64,000 nt of DNA from Crocodylus rhombifer (GCA_038503035.1 JAVSML010024356.1:1030-65029), one strand, 5' to 3'. Positions 1-11,889 are shown, numbered from the stretch's first letter. Translations and numbers: made by a program. The notes: a model not told the origin generated them from the sequence alone.

Positions 1-575
1 TTTTTTTTTTAAATCCCACCTGAGTTGCAACTGAGTACTATCCACTTGCAGCACAATTATTAATGATATGCAATCAGCATTACAATACTGGGTTGTGGGA
101 TCTTAGATGCAGCACAACATAGAGGTCCCCTCTGACAGTGCTGCTGACCCTGCTGGTAGTGGTGATAGTACAGATCTCCCTCACCTTCCAGTGAAAGAAC
201 CAGCTCTGAAGAGCATCAGAACCCTTCTGGTAATTAGTAGAAGAGTAACAAGCAGAGATGCCCTTGTCCTTCTTGGAAGAGTCCTGGATGGCAGTGGGGT
301 CCCCTCTTCTCACGAGAAGCAGGAATGACAACATGCCCAAAGCCTTGCTAAACTTCTAGTGTGTATCTACTGGGTGAGTGAGAAAGCATCTGCACTTTGT
401 TCCTTCTCTCATTTGAAGAAGCCTCTGCAAATTAATGGCAGCAGAGTTTCCAAGATAAATAAATCTTAGAGCTAATATGCTGTTAAGATTCAGGGAACAT
501 CTCCCCTTTATTTAATTATTGTTTTGAGATGTCTTCAGACTCTGGCAGATGTCTCTGCCTCACTCAAGTAAGGTT
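1..575. other. Unassigned flank
   Basis: The window opens with a T run at 1-10. The short open frames here have no recognisable domain, and I see no gene or identifiable repeat before the CR1 fragment at 576. Confidence 0.4.
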
Positions 576-756
576 CTCAGTGACCATATCAGACCTAGAC
601 AGGTTACAAGGGTGGGCGGACGAGAATAGGATGGGTTTCAACACAGACAAGTGCAAGGTGATGCACCTGGGGAGGAACAACCGGCACCGTACCTACAGGT
701 TGGGGAACTCCCCTCTTGTCAGCACGGAGGTGGAAAAGGATCTTGGGGTCATCAAA
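576..756 (+). mobile_element. CR1 LINE fragment (ORF2, after RT core)
   Basis: The translation has the CR1 segment just downstream of the reverse-transcriptase core: DRLQGWADENRMGFNTDKCK, then VMHLGR and EKDLGVI. It closely resembles the same region of the copy at 31228-33020 (DRLQGWADENRMGFSTDKCK), so both belong to one subfamily. The fragment has neither 5' nor 3' end and abuts PLE-like sequence on its right. Confidence 0.85.
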
Positions 757-1103
757 ACTGTAGCTACTCAGATCAATAAATCCAGATTCAGACTTTGCTT
801 TGACCTGCTAGAATACCGACCTCAGGACAAGGACACCCAAATCCCTCCAGTTGCCACCTACAGACCCCAGCTTGAATAACTTGGGCACATTATTAATGAC
901 CACCTGGAAAAGGATGATTGCTTCAAAGTAGTCTTTGGGGACAAACCTGTCTTGGCTTACAAACAGGCTTTCAACCTCAAATGGTATCTTTCAAACAACA
1001 GACTAATGAACTCCCACCCTCACTGAGGCACCAGGACTTGCCATGGACCTGCTGTGTCTCCACATCAATATAGACCACATCATTACTGGAGCTAGTACCA
1101 GGA
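757..1103 (+). mobile_element. Penelope-like element fragment (5' piece)
   Basis: A frame with one stop reads VATYRPQLE, stop, LGHIINDHLEKDD, then VFGDKPVLAYKQAFNLKWYL. This pattern (a PxxVTYxP-like start, LxxIL, VFxxxPxxAFRxxxNL) is the region between the reverse transcriptase and endonuclease of Penelope-like retroelements. The matching downstream part resumes near 1660, after a GC-rich insertion. It is decayed and non-functional. Confidence 0.6.
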
Positions 1104-1474
1104 GCAGTGGCAATGCATAGGGCATGCACGGGGGCATGGGTGACTGGCGCCTCCTGAATCGGGGGGGGGCACTTGCCTCCTCCCGCATGGGGTGATGGGT
1201 CCCCCAGTGGCTGATCCTGCTGACCTGCAAGTGGCAGCAGTGCACCGTTAGCACTTCCGGGCACACCACTGGCATTTCCAGGTGAGCAAGATTGGCCGTG
1301 GGGGTGGTGGTGCTTCTCCTGGTGCCCCCACTCCCCAGCCAGTGCTCTCGGGGGGGGCACCCATGCTCTTGCCTGCCCCTCCTGCCCAGGAACACTGGCT
1401 ATGATGGGTTGCACCAGCACTCTCAGGGGGTGCACATGCACCCCCATGCACCCCCTATGCATCGCCACTGCATG
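1104..1474. mobile_element. GC-rich hAT-like non-autonomous element
   Basis: The block starts CAGTGGCAATGCATAGGG and ends with the inverted counterpart CCCTATGCATCGCCACTG. This gives terminal inverted repeats of at least 18 bp with a hAT-like CAGTGGC start. The interior is very GC-rich with runs of G and C and has no transposase. No clean 8-bp target duplication is visible. It splits a Penelope-like element. Confidence 0.55.
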
Positions 1475-1659
1475 AGGGAGTACATGCACCCCCTGAGAAG
1501 GCTGGTGCACCCCCTCACAGCAGCATTCCCTGCTTAGGTTGTGGGCAGGGGGGGCAGGCGGGAGTTCCTGTGCCTCCCCTGAGCATGCTGGTCAGGGAGT
1601 GGGGGTGCCAGGAGAAGTGCCAATAGCATTTTCAAGCACACCGCTGGCACTTCCAGGTG
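1475..1659. repeat. GC-rich repeat remainder
   Basis: This extends the GC-rich block. A segment near 1627-1665 (CACACCGCTGGCACTTCCAGG) repeats in direct orientation the segment near 1258-1283 (CACACCACTGGCATTTCCAGG), so the unit was partly duplicated or a second copy lies here. Low-complexity CCCCCT-type motifs recur. Confidence 0.4.
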
Positions 1660-2345
1660 GTGTTCCCTCTTAGAGCCAGCTTAGGAGAAACACTGCTTCC
1701 GGGTCAGCACACACAACCAACCATGGGGAGACTCCCCCAGGTCGCTCACTGCCCACTGGTGGGTGTAAGTGCCCTCTCAACTCAGGAGACACCAGTTGCC
1801 CATGACCAGGAGTACAACATCCAGGGTTCATTCATCTGCAACTCTACCAATGTCATATATGCCATCATCTGCTTACAATGCCCTTCTGCTGTCTACCTCA
1901 GATAGGCAGGACAATTTCTACATGTAGGAATTAATGAACGTTGATCTGACAACAGCTGCAGAAAGACACAAAAGCCTATGGCAGAACATTTCAGCCTCCC
2001 TGGACACTCCATTGCTGACCTCAGAATTTCTGTTTTCAGGCAAAAAAAAAAAATGTTTAACCAGTTTGTACAGGAAACAGGAACAAGAAATAATTCACAC
2101 ACTGGACGGTGTTAAGTATGGTTCAAATGGGGACTATGGATTCTTATTATCTCTGACCCCTTTATTCCTATGGGCTTAGATTGTTTGCTTTTCTCTCCTT
2201 TGCTTCCCCTTTCTCCCTTGAGAAAGTAAGAGTGACAGCAAGCATGCACACACAAGCTTTCAAGATATATCTCATTTAGTTAGTCTTTAAAGGTGCATAC
2301 TTACCTTGCCTTCTGACCAGCTTCAAACTAACACAGCTAACTACC
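1660..2345 (+). mobile_element. Penelope-like element, endonuclease end and 3' tail
   Basis: The + strand reads FICNSTNVIYAIICLQCPSA, then VYLR and a stop, and after frame changes AEHFSLPGHSIADLRISV and IHTLD. This is the GIY-YIG endonuclease region and C-terminus of a Penelope-like retroelement (NVIY..I.C..C then Y.G.T). Stops at about 1903, frame changes and a 12-A run at 2042-2053 show it is dead. The 3' part (AAGCTTTCAAGATATATC, TTAGTTAGTCTTTAAAGGTG, ACTAACACAGCTAACTACC) resembles the usual tail of amniote copies. Confidence 0.75.
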
Positions 2346-2690
2346 TCTCTCTCTGCCTCACTCAGTAATAAATGGGTCAATAGGATGTATTTCCAATCTT
2401 ACCTTTTCCTTTAACTGACAGCTTAAATGTATTTCTTAAATTCATTCCAGAAGTTGGATACAGACCTAAAATCACTCTTCATTAATCCAAACCTGCATGC
2501 AACATTACATACTATGTCACCTCTCCTCTGTAGAATGTTTTCCTACACCAACCTTCTATTGCATTTCAGAAATAACTTTGGAAATAACAGAGCTTTGGTA
2601 AACTATGCTTTTCAGAACAGGTCTCTATTGGCAATGTTCATATCCTTACCTACTTAAGGAGAATGACAAGGTTCTGTAATAATTCATACT
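2346..2690. other. Unassigned AT-rich spacer
   Basis: There is no gene and no repeat I recognise between the PLE tail and the MITE. Confidence 0.4.
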
Positions 2691-2937
2691 GGGCATGTCT
2701 ACACGTGCATTAATGCTCCATTGCTACAGAGCATTAAGTTTAGTAATTCTAATATGAGGTACTACATAAATGTGCTGTAGCTGACACTAATGCTCATTAG
2801 CAATGGTTCATGGCCTTTCTGACACACTTAATTTGCAGTAGACTACTTCTACTGTGCATTAGCACAGTTTGTTGTGATGCACTAATGCACAGTACAAGCA
2901 GTCTACTACATATTAAGTGTCTCATATAGACCCGCCC
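2691..2937. mobile_element. MITE with terminal inverted repeats
   Basis: The left end GGGCATGTCTACACG and the right end (inverted, GGGCGGGTCTATATG) form imperfect terminal inverted repeats. The interior is rich in inverted ATTAGCACATTAATGC-type motifs, giving an overall foldback. There is no coding capacity. The ends resemble the copy at 26637-26983, so this is a dispersed family, possibly Harbinger-like as described for crocodilian MITEs. Target duplications are unclear. Confidence 0.55.
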
Positions 2938-3982
2938 ACAGTGTTGTCAGCTCTTGTGTTTTTATGGTAAGTCTTCCTGAATACAATAAAGCCTCGTCTC
3001 ATGGAATCGAGAAATTATATGACAAACTCACCTTTTATTTTAAATAAAATATGGTTCTCCCCTTAGCATTGCAAAGAAACTTCAGGAATGTGATCCAAAA
3101 AGGTGGCAACCCCCCCTCCCCCCCCCAATCTTTTACATCTCCTTTTTTAAACCGATGTTATGATCTTGATAATCTTGTGTGGGGAGTATGATTTTTCAAT
3201 ACTTGAAAGTAAGACAGCACAGGCATGTAGTCAATGGCAATGTGTATGTGTGTAGGAGGGGTAGGGGTAGGAAAATGAAATTGCCATTTCAATATTTAAC
3301 CAGAAGAGGGCATTACCATACAACCTAAAAACACACTCCATTCACATAATGTGAATGGAAAAGTTGATCTATAGAAAAAAAAAAAGTATTTATTTTAAAT
3401 CTATGTCTTATGCAATATTTTCCTCTTTAAATAACTTTTTTATTTAGTAATTCACTCCCCTATACACTTCATTGTGTATCCCATCTGGGTCTCCTTGGTG
3501 CACTGAGGGTCCAAGTAGATGCATCGACCCCATAAAGTACTTATGTGACCTTTCCCCATGCACAAATAAACTAGACAAAAGACAAGTAATTTTATTTCAG
3601 GCTAAATGCTGAAAGAGGAGGAAGAGGTAACTCCAGAAGCAAGCACAGTTTCCTTCTTTCCACTTGTATGCATGTGTGTGTGTATGTTGGCAAGCAGGGG
3701 GGGATGTATGTACATATGCATATAACACTCCTTCTGCAAGTGTGTATATATATAGGTTGCTACATGCTGTTTCTCTGTACCATTCACTAAGGGTCTCTGA
3801 CCCCATGCCTGTGTCCTGCAGATAGCTTGCCCCCTCTTTGGAAGTACAGAAGTTTTCTTCAAATCCTGCAGGTGGCAGCCTTGCGCTATTTCTATTAGAA
3901 GAATTGTTGGGAGAGTGCAACCTCTCCTTATGATGATGATGATGGAGTATTACTTTACTCTGAGAGGCTATTCAGCTTCAGG
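2938..3982. other. Unassigned spacer
   Basis: No gene is visible. It contains a C-rich run (3110-3126), a perfect 10-bp-arm palindrome at 3338-3358 (CCATTCACAT, A, ATGTGAATGG) and a short ATG trinucleotide run near 3932-3945. The open frames on the minus strand at 3597-3920 show no domain. Confidence 0.4.
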
Positions 3983-4837
3983 TAGAGTGACCACCTGTTC
4001 CTAATTGGGCAGGAAAGTCCCAGAATGGGAACATCAAGTCCCAGTCCTGGGCTGCATGACTCTGGAACAGCATTTATCTCAGCTTCAAAGTATTGTGCAG
4101 GGATCCAGGTTTCCCCTCGTGGGCCAGCAGTGTTCCAGCCTGCAAGGGGCTAACTGGGGCTGCCAGAAGCAAGGCACAGGGGGCACCACATGCTTGGGTA
4201 TGCCTGCACACATGCTTGCGGCTGGGGATACAGCCAGGTAGTGTGAAGAACAGCTCCCTTCAGGTAAGTCTATGGAAGAGGGGGCATGGGGGGAGATTGA
4301 GGACACCATGGTGAGGGAGGGAGTGAGGCAGGGGCTGGGGATACTGCCCAGCCAGGACGGTGCATAGCATCTGGAGTGGGGAGTGGAATGGAGCCACGGA
4401 CAGCTTGTTGGGGGGGGCAGCTTCCTGCCACTGCGCACACTCCCAGGGTGGGGTATGGGGGGCACATGCCCCCTGGATTTGTGCACAAGATTGGGACAGA
4501 TGCAGGATGCCTGTAGTGGGCTCAGGGCTCCCCATCCTGCTGTCCTGACCCGGGAGTCCTGTGCTGGCCATGCTGCCATAGCAAGCTGCCCCAAGCCCAC
4601 CTGTGGGCAGTGGAGGTAGTGGTGGTTTTGCAGTTGTGTCTCCTAATGCTGCCAGATGTGCAGTAGGAGTGCAGCTGTCATGGGGCTCCTGGGGAGAAAG
4701 GCAGCAGGACAGGGATTGCTAGACCAGCAGCCGGCAGGTCATATCCACCCCAGGTCTTTCTGACACTGCTCCAGCTGGGGAGGGGGGCATGGAAAAGAGG
4801 TGTTCTACCTTTCCATTTTGAAAGGGCAGTCACCCTA
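3983..4837. mobile_element. hAT-like non-autonomous element (855 bp)
   Basis: The left end TAGAGTGACCACCTG and the inverted right end TAGGGTGACTGCCC form short terminal inverted repeats of the GGTGACCA type common in vertebrate hAT derivatives. Flanks GCTTCAGG (3975-3982) and CTTTCAGG (4838-4845) agree at 6 of 8 positions, consistent with an old 8-bp target duplication. The interior is GC-rich with overlapping open frames on both strands, but none has a recognisable transposase domain. Confidence 0.5.
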
Positions 4838-6487
4838 CTTTCAGGCAGGAAGGATAAAGTTACCCAAGGGGGTACTTGGAATAAGAACAAGATCTGAAAT
4901 TTTTGTGGCACAAAGTTTATTGGAAAATGCTGATTTGTTGAGCCCAAAATATATTATTCAAAACATCTTAGGTGCATTGATCTTTTACTGGATTCCAGGC
5001 AGGCTTCTCAATGTGTCCAAGATCTGCTGCTCTAAAGCGGACCTGCCAGGTGGAGTGGCCAAAGGCCAGGGTCTCTGGAAACTCTGGGATGTTGCCTGAG
5101 AATTAGGGACCCTGGAAGCATGAGGCTGCTGGCCTTCTCCATTTCACCTCTGACTGGCACTTGGCTCCCAACTTTGCAACTAAGCTTCTAGGTTCCCTGC
5201 TCTAGATACCTAAGTCTCAAAGCCTGGGACAGCCTGTAGGGTGGGACTGTCCAGGAAACACAAATCCTGGGACTCCTGCAGCTGCTCAATGAAAATTACA
5301 TTGTTTCATCACTGCTGTTAGCCATGGTTTAAGCAGCATATTTCTCAAACATCCTATTTCAAGATTTCCTGGATAATAAAACCCTCATAATGTCTTGTTA
5401 ATGGACAATTTAAGATTTCTTGGTTTCAGTCTAGTTTGGAACAAAACAAAAATTTTAAATAAATGAAACAGTGCATGAACCAGGAACCCTGATTTGGGCA
5501 TCAGTGGTAAATTCCAACTCTTGCAAAAAGTTTCAGAATATATTTAATCACTATAATTGATCAGAGTTTCAGTGCTATGCTTCATTAAAAAAACCAGCAT
5601 TGACAGAAGCCCAAAGTCCTATAACATGAATTGATTGAGGAATCATCATTATCACTACCACCACCACTACAGCTTGCATCATTCAAGGCTCTGAAAGAAC
5701 TTCACAAACATTAATATATATTAACCAAAAGGTTTGATCCATTTGATAAGTACAGGGTAAAGAAGGATCACTACATAGACCCCAATATTCATCTCTCAGT
5801 GCAATATACACAATAGTCGAAGGCAGGAAATAAGAAAGTATAACATATACAATTAATACTGAAAAAAGACTTAAGGTAGTCAGTGTGTGTAATTACCTGA
5901 ACTGGAATTTGGCCAGGACAGTCTTATGAAAAAGCACCTTGGGATTTTCAATTACCATAACTGATTATGTCCTTGGTTTTACATCTCATCAAACTGATCA
6001 ATGCAATGTTGCAAGTTACTGGCTTACTGGGAAGAGTGCCACCCATTAAATCACCAGCTACACTCTCTATATCATCTCTACAAATATTGAAAAATTAAAT
6101 ATATCCAACCCTCTTAACTTGTGAGATCTAATAAGATTATAACATATGACTACAGAGCCATAGTCCAAGGTGTATAGGAACAATAAACAGGGTCCCATAT
6201 ATTTCACATTATTGTGGCTGTAGAACTTGCTACACATTTATGCTGCATAATTTTAGACTTTTTGTAGCAAACTTAGACCTGGTCCAGGCTCTTTTCCCCC
6301 ACTGGCAAACTTCAGAGCTGTATCTGCATTCATAAAAAACTTCTAGGATAAATTATTCACCAATGTAAACCATAACTTGCTCCAGCATGTGTTACCTGTA
6401 AACTACACTGACAAAAATTGTAGTTTACATAAGTGAAACATGTCTAGAATTGGGATTTGCACTGCCTACTGATAGCCTTACTGTTAG
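4838..6487. other. Unassigned spacer with SINE-like remnant
   Basis: No gene is recognisable. The stretch 5685-5715 (GGCTCTGAAAGAACTTCACA followed by AACATTAATATATATTA) resembles the 3' end of old CORE-SINE/L2-type repeats. The remainder is AT-rich unique sequence. Confidence 0.35.
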
Positions 6488-8022
6488 TCATAGAATCATA
6501 GAGAAGCAGGGCTGGAAGTGACCTCCAGGGGTTAGCTTGTTCAACCCCCTGCCTCAGGCAAACCATCCCATACAAATCCATAATCTAAACTTTTTGTAAA
6601 ACTACTATCAACCGTGAAACAACACAAGGTATAACACCCTAACCTGACACAGGTAAAGCAGGGGAACCACGTTACCCAACGCCCTGCTTTGTTAATACAT
6701 GCTCACGAGATCTCAGGTAGGAGCACCATGTTTCCTGCTACGGGGGAAGGCAAACCCCACTTCCCTCACAATCCTTGTAAATCTTACACCAAAAATGGTG
6801 ATTGGTCTGACACTGGGTAGAGGAGCAAGAGCCTCTAGCCAGCAACCTTTGGCTTTAAGTCCCAGCAAAAGCACTGGCACACCCCCGTCAAACTCCCCAG
6901 CCTTAAGTGCAGCCAACACCCAATGCCTCTGGGGAAGGCTTAAAAATACCCTAACACATGTAGCAGAAAGGGGCAGAGGGGCAAACAACAAAACCCAGAA
7001 ACATGGGAAATACACCTAGTAGAATTTAGGCATAGCTATGGCCAGATCATCCCCAGCCAGTGGCTGTCCAACCTTTTCTTGAACACTTTCAATGATGGAA
7101 AGTCCACAACTTCCCCAGGCAGTTTATGCCACTGCCTCACTATTCTAACATTGAAGACAATTTCCCTGACATCCAATCTAAACCTACTTTGCCGCAACTC
7201 AAGCCATGGATCTGCATCCTCTTTTCTGCAGCCAGAGAGAAAAAGTGTTTTCCCTTTTCTTTATGCCAGCACTTCAGGTATTTGAAGACTAATATCATAC
7301 CCCCTCTTATGCATGTTTCCTGCAAGCTGAACATGCCTGGCTCCTTCAGCCTCTCCTCATCTGACTTGCTTTCCAAGCCCTTTATCATCTTTGCCACCCA
7401 CCTCTGACTTCTCCACATCCTTTTAAACTGAGAAGCCCAGGACTTTATGCAGGCAAGGTTCTTTGGGTAGATGTGATATCTTTTATTAGACCAAATAAAC
7501 AGTTGGAAAAAAAAGTTCTTTGCAAGCTTTCAGGTACAAACACCTTTCTTCAGGCATTTGGAGACTCTGCTGTTGTTCTGAGTTCTCCAAGGTAGAAAAG
7601 ACTATGCAATATTCTATAATATGAGGCCTAAGCCATGCCAAGTAGAGAGTCACTATTACCTCCTGCATCTTGCACTGAATATTTCTATTGATGCATCCCA
7701 AAACTACATTGGCCTTTTGTGCAACTGCATCATGCTGCAGACTCATATTAAGTCTGTGACCCACCAGGACTCCTAGATCCTTCTCCATAGAGCTGCCATC
7801 CTGCCAGGTATTACCCATTTTTATTTGCATTTTTTATTATTCTTCCCAAGGTGTAGCACCTTGCATTTGTCCGCTCCAACCCAGCTTTCTAATCTGTTGA
7901 GATCCTTCTGAATTGTGTTCCCAACCTCGAATGTGTTCACAATCCTTCCCAGGTCAAAAAGGTTTCTATGCCAGCATCCAAATCATTAACAAACATGTTG
8001 AATGGCAACAGGCCCAGGACAG
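6488..8022 (-). mobile_element. CR1 LINE copy, 5'-truncated, minus strand
   Basis: The 3' end at 6488 carries the CR1 tail (CTATGATTCTATGA on the minus strand). Upstream follow a long 3' UTR of about 500 bp and decayed ORF2 C-terminal sequence on the minus strand (EKDLGVLVGHRLNMSLQHDA, then VAQKANVVLGCINR). It aligns along its length with the copy at 21057-22670, including the shared CAGTGGCTGTCCAACCTTTT segment, so both belong to one subfamily with an unusually long 3' UTR. It is interrupted at 7452-7602 and breaks off near the RT end where a hAT-like block begins. Confidence 0.88.
7452..7602. mobile_element. Short PLE-associated repeat nested in CR1
   Basis: This 151-bp insertion is absent from the matching position of the CR1 at 21-22.7 kb. 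It is flanked by TATGCA on both sides (7446-7451 and 7603-7608), a probable target duplication. It contains the motif ATATCTTTTATTAGACCAAA ... CTTTCTTCAGGC, which recurs in this window and resembles terminal sequence of Penelope-like elements. It has no coding capacity. Confidence 0.65.
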
Positions 8023-8438
8023 TTATAATGAACGCTTTTATGACAAAACTGCCATGTGTAAACTGGGGATATTCTAATGCTGTGGCGTCTTTCATGTAGG
8101 CAGTTTCCCTGTGGCAAGCAGTGGCAACATTAATTGCTACAGCTCCTGGAGCCATAATAATTAACATTGCTGCCACTCTAGATCCATGGGGAGCCCCATA
8201 GACCATATTCAGGGAGCTGGCCTGTTATCTGACCAACAGGGCTGCCTGCGGGGCTGAAAATTTGGTTGGACAAAAAGTGGCAGCTGCCACAACTCCAGAA
8301 GCCACAACAATTAACAGTGCTACCACCAAATTCTAGCCCTTGGGGCCAGATAACATGGCTCCGCATTCTGGATCTGGCCTACAGACTGGCCCCACACCAT
8401 TCACCCAGCCTGCAAGGCAGATGTGTTGAACACCGCTG
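8023..8438. mobile_element. hAT-like block with internal tandem units
   Basis: The right end GTTGAACACCGCTG is a typical inverted hAT terminus (CAGCGGTGTTCAAC). Inside, two diverged direct units of about 150 bp can be aligned: one near 8135 (GCTACAGCTCCTGGAGCC, then AATTAACATTGCTGCCAC) and one near 8285 (GCCACAACTCCAGAAGCC, then AATTAACAGTGCTACCAC). The left end and target duplication are not clear. It sits directly beside the truncated CR1. Confidence 0.45.
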
Positions 8439-11393
8439 GTATAAACTGTTCAGTTCATCTCAATGACGTGTAGACTCTAGAACCAAAAGCCCAATATATT
8501 TGCATGTTATTTGGCTGCTGGTACTTATAACAGAAACATCCAGCTATTATACTGGTCCCAAAACATCTCTCATAGTAACCTAGGTGACAAATGAGCTATA
8601 GTTATCTTTTTTTATAATACCGTTGTAAACTCAATATAAAATCGGCAGGCAACTGGAAATTGAATAGATATAACAATAAGTAACACTTTGATGATCATAA
8701 TTTATGTCCATGTGTAATTTAAAAACTTCCAGGTAAGTTCCAGTTTGCCATACAAAATGCCATGAACACCTGTAGGATAACTGAAAAGTAAATAAGTTAC
8801 TGAGAAATATGGATTATTTCCATATTTTAAACAACACAGAACAAAAATCCTCTGAAACGAAAGACCTGTATCTTATGAGAATACACTACTGTGGTGGTGA
8901 ACGGATGCACTGATACTTTGTACAATGTAACTGTTGTTTTGGGAATACTGAGATTACTTGAGCAGATTTCCCACTGAAGTCAGCAGGAGTCAAATCCTTA
9001 TAGTTCTCTCTTCAAATCAAAGCCATGTCTATGAAGTCTAATAAACTATTCCACTGAATGAAAAAAAAATGGATGCCTAGGCTAGCACTTTGTGGGAGAC
9101 AAGAAAATGCTAGTTACCATCTTCCACAACCATTGACCAATGACTGTGGGTAAAACACTTGACCTTATTATCCTTCTGTCATTCCTTCTCTTTTCGTTTC
9201 TGGTTTCCTAAAGTGTAATCCAGAATCCTGTAAGTGATGTTTTATATTTTCTAAGCCTTTTATATCCTCGAAGCTGACATATTAGACAGTATTAGCTATC
9301 TCTTCTTAGATTTCTGAAGGCTTTATAGACTTGACTTTTATCTAAATCATTTTATGGTCCATTAATTGAATAGATAATGTTTCTCAGCAAAGGTTGAAGG
9401 GTCATTTAACATTTTCACTGTGACTACTACATGAACACAAGTGTCTCTTCTGCCAGAAATGTTGACAGAGACTACCAACCAACAAGTGAACCAGATTTTG
9501 AAATCTTTTATTCTTATTAAATTCAAACATTTGAGCTGGAATTCAAGAAGAAACATGTAGGAGGCAAAATTTCCAGAGTTTTCTCCATAATTTACTATGA
9601 ACTCTGAGATTACTGGCATAAACTAAAATCATAGTTAAAAGGAAAAAGAATCCACAACACATAGTTTTATGACCCCTAGGATTGGTGTCTATGAATAAAT
9701 TGATGACAAACAAGTGATGTAGGTTAATTTTCTTCAATGTTACAATTTTGTCACCAGTGTATTTTAATTAAACTAAATTTTAACAATATTAAAAAGTTAC
9801 ACACTCAGAAGGGCTTCTGTGCAAGGTTTTGTTTAAGTTAAGGTCTGCTAAAGGTTCTAGAATTAGTGACCAATGCCTTTTTATCCACATAAGCTTGGTA
9901 AAATGTAGCAGCATGCTCCCTTCCACACACCTATGTCACTAATATACTCCAACTCAACCCTAGAAGAATTACTTCTGTAAGCAAGTTTAAACAAGCAATC
10001 TCCAAACCTGCTCATTACTGTTATGTCATTACAATGTTCTTTGAACATTGAGTTGAAACTGCCAATAAGGTTATTATTCCTGCTTGTGGTTTTGATGGAA
10101 TAGATAACCATCTACCAGAAATTGGACAGATAGCACCAGCTCATTTCACATAGAGCTATTAAATAACAGGTAGTTGACACTACCTTTAATCATTGTTGAT
10201 ACAGGAAAGAAACAAATCAATCAACTCAGAAAGTAATAAATTTAATTTCATAGTCATTACCAAGCTTTCCCATGCCTCCTGAATAATCCTGAAACATGTT
10301 TTTGTTCCTGACATTTCACTTTTGACAGTATCATAAACTGTGGGAATGCTTACATTGCTCGTATTTCAGGGCTCTGATGCCATTACGAACTATGGCCCTG
10401 ATCATGCAAAGACATAAGCACATGCTTATTGTAACACAGTATGATTTGTCCTTTTGAACCTTGTGAGACAATGCACAGTGCTTACATGGCTTACATACTA
10501 AACCCATGTGCAAGATCTACATTTCATCTTTGTATTATTTGTTATATGTACTAAACCTTTTATTTTACAGTTCAGTATTGTATGTAGGCATTTTTAGGGA
10601 CACTGTATTAGAAATCTGGATCTTCCAAAAGTAATTACTGTTAAGTATAAGACTTGGTATGCCGCCTAAAAATATGAAAGTAACATAATTGACTATATTA
10701 GATAAACAATGCATGTTTCACTATATAGATTATTATGCTTTTGTGCTCTTAATTTGTGCTATATGCAATTTCTGTAATAATTCATTACAGATTTAATACA
10801 AGTAGAACACATGAGCATGCTTTGGCCATACATTATCAATGTTTGTGCTTCTACATGCCATTATGCCCAAAACTAGCTCTGAATCACATCATACACTATT
10901 AATTATAATATTAAGATTACTAAACATCTGTCTCAATTCCTGAATTATGTTAAAGAGATACCAGCTATATCAGGGACCTGTAATATTTCCACAGTTACGA
11001 GTTGCAAGCACCAATTTCTCTATGAAATTAGAGCAGTAACCAGGGAATTATCCTCAGCCACACATCTGAGCAGCTGAAAGAACATTTAACAAACTTTTAA
11101 TGATCTTTTAGGGAAGAGGGGAGTTCAGAAAAGCCTAATGAGTTTCTTAAGCCACCTGAGAAACATCCCCAAACAACTGTAGAAACCTGAAGTGAAGAAA
11201 GGAAGGGAAAGAGTGGTTAAAGCAATGGATTAGAAGAACTCAACAAAGGTAGAAGTGGTTCCTGGTTTTGGTACAAACTTCCAGTGTGATCTTGGACCAA
11301 ATCATTCTCATATGTTATTTAGATAGAAATTGAGCACCTAAGTCACAAAAAGCAATTCAGATCAACTTCTTCCCTGAAGCTGAAAATCCCTTA
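8439..11393. other. Unassigned AT-rich spacer with old SINE traces
   Basis: There is no convincing exon on either strand. The stretch 10394-10430 (CCCTGATCATGCAAAGACAT) resembles an old amniote repeat whose usual form is CCTGATCCTGCAAAGACTTA. The stretch 11230-11320 (CTGGTTTTGGTACAAACTTC, GTGTGATCTTGGACCAAATC) resembles a MIR remnant. The rest shows nothing recognisable. Confidence 0.4.
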
Positions 11394-11827
11394 GGGGCTC
11401 CTATACATGTGCAGAGCCTGCTCTGATGTGCTGGAAATCCAGTGTGTTGGAGCATAGAAATTGATATGCTCCAGCAGCCTTCCACGTCACATGCATCAGC
11501 ATTGCTGTGCATCTCTGCGCTGAAAAAATGAAGCAGTGTGCTGTGAAATAAAGCACAGTTGATGAGTTTTAATTCAAAGCACCCCATTGCCATTTTGTCA
11601 GTGCAGGGATGTTCAATGACATTGATACATGTGACATGCAGGTGCTTTTCATTACCATGGCTCACTAATTAAAGCACCCGGTGCCACATCCCACATTAAG
11701 ATGCCCTAGGTATCTAAATTCATTGGACACTTCCATTCTGGTGTGTAGAAACCCATTAGCACTAGACATTAGCTTTTGCTTTTGACTAGCATGTTCAGAG
11801 GCAACCCAGTTAGAGCATGTAGGCACC
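11394..11827. mobile_element. MITE-like element, GGGGCTCCTATACATG ends
   Basis: The left end GGGGCTCCTATACATGTGC is matched at the right by AGAGCATGTAGGCACCG, an imperfect inverted repeat. A related end (GCACATGTATAGGCACCC) occurs at about 42418-42436. The interior has no protein domain. The boundaries are approximate and no target duplication was confirmed. Confidence 0.4.
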
Positions 11828-11889
11828 GAACTTCCACCTCCACTGTTGCCATCCAATTCAGAGCTAGGAGATGCCTAAAGTCCTCCCAT

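Noticed and set aside
977..1510. Open frame of 177 codons on the minus strand
   Set aside because: It lies within a GC-rich transposon island with overlapping frames on both strands, is Pro/His/Gly-rich and low-complexity, and shows no domain.
4085..4600. Open frame of 171 codons on the minus strand
   Set aside because: It lies inside the hAT-like element at 3983-4837, has competing frames on the other strand and no transposase motif.
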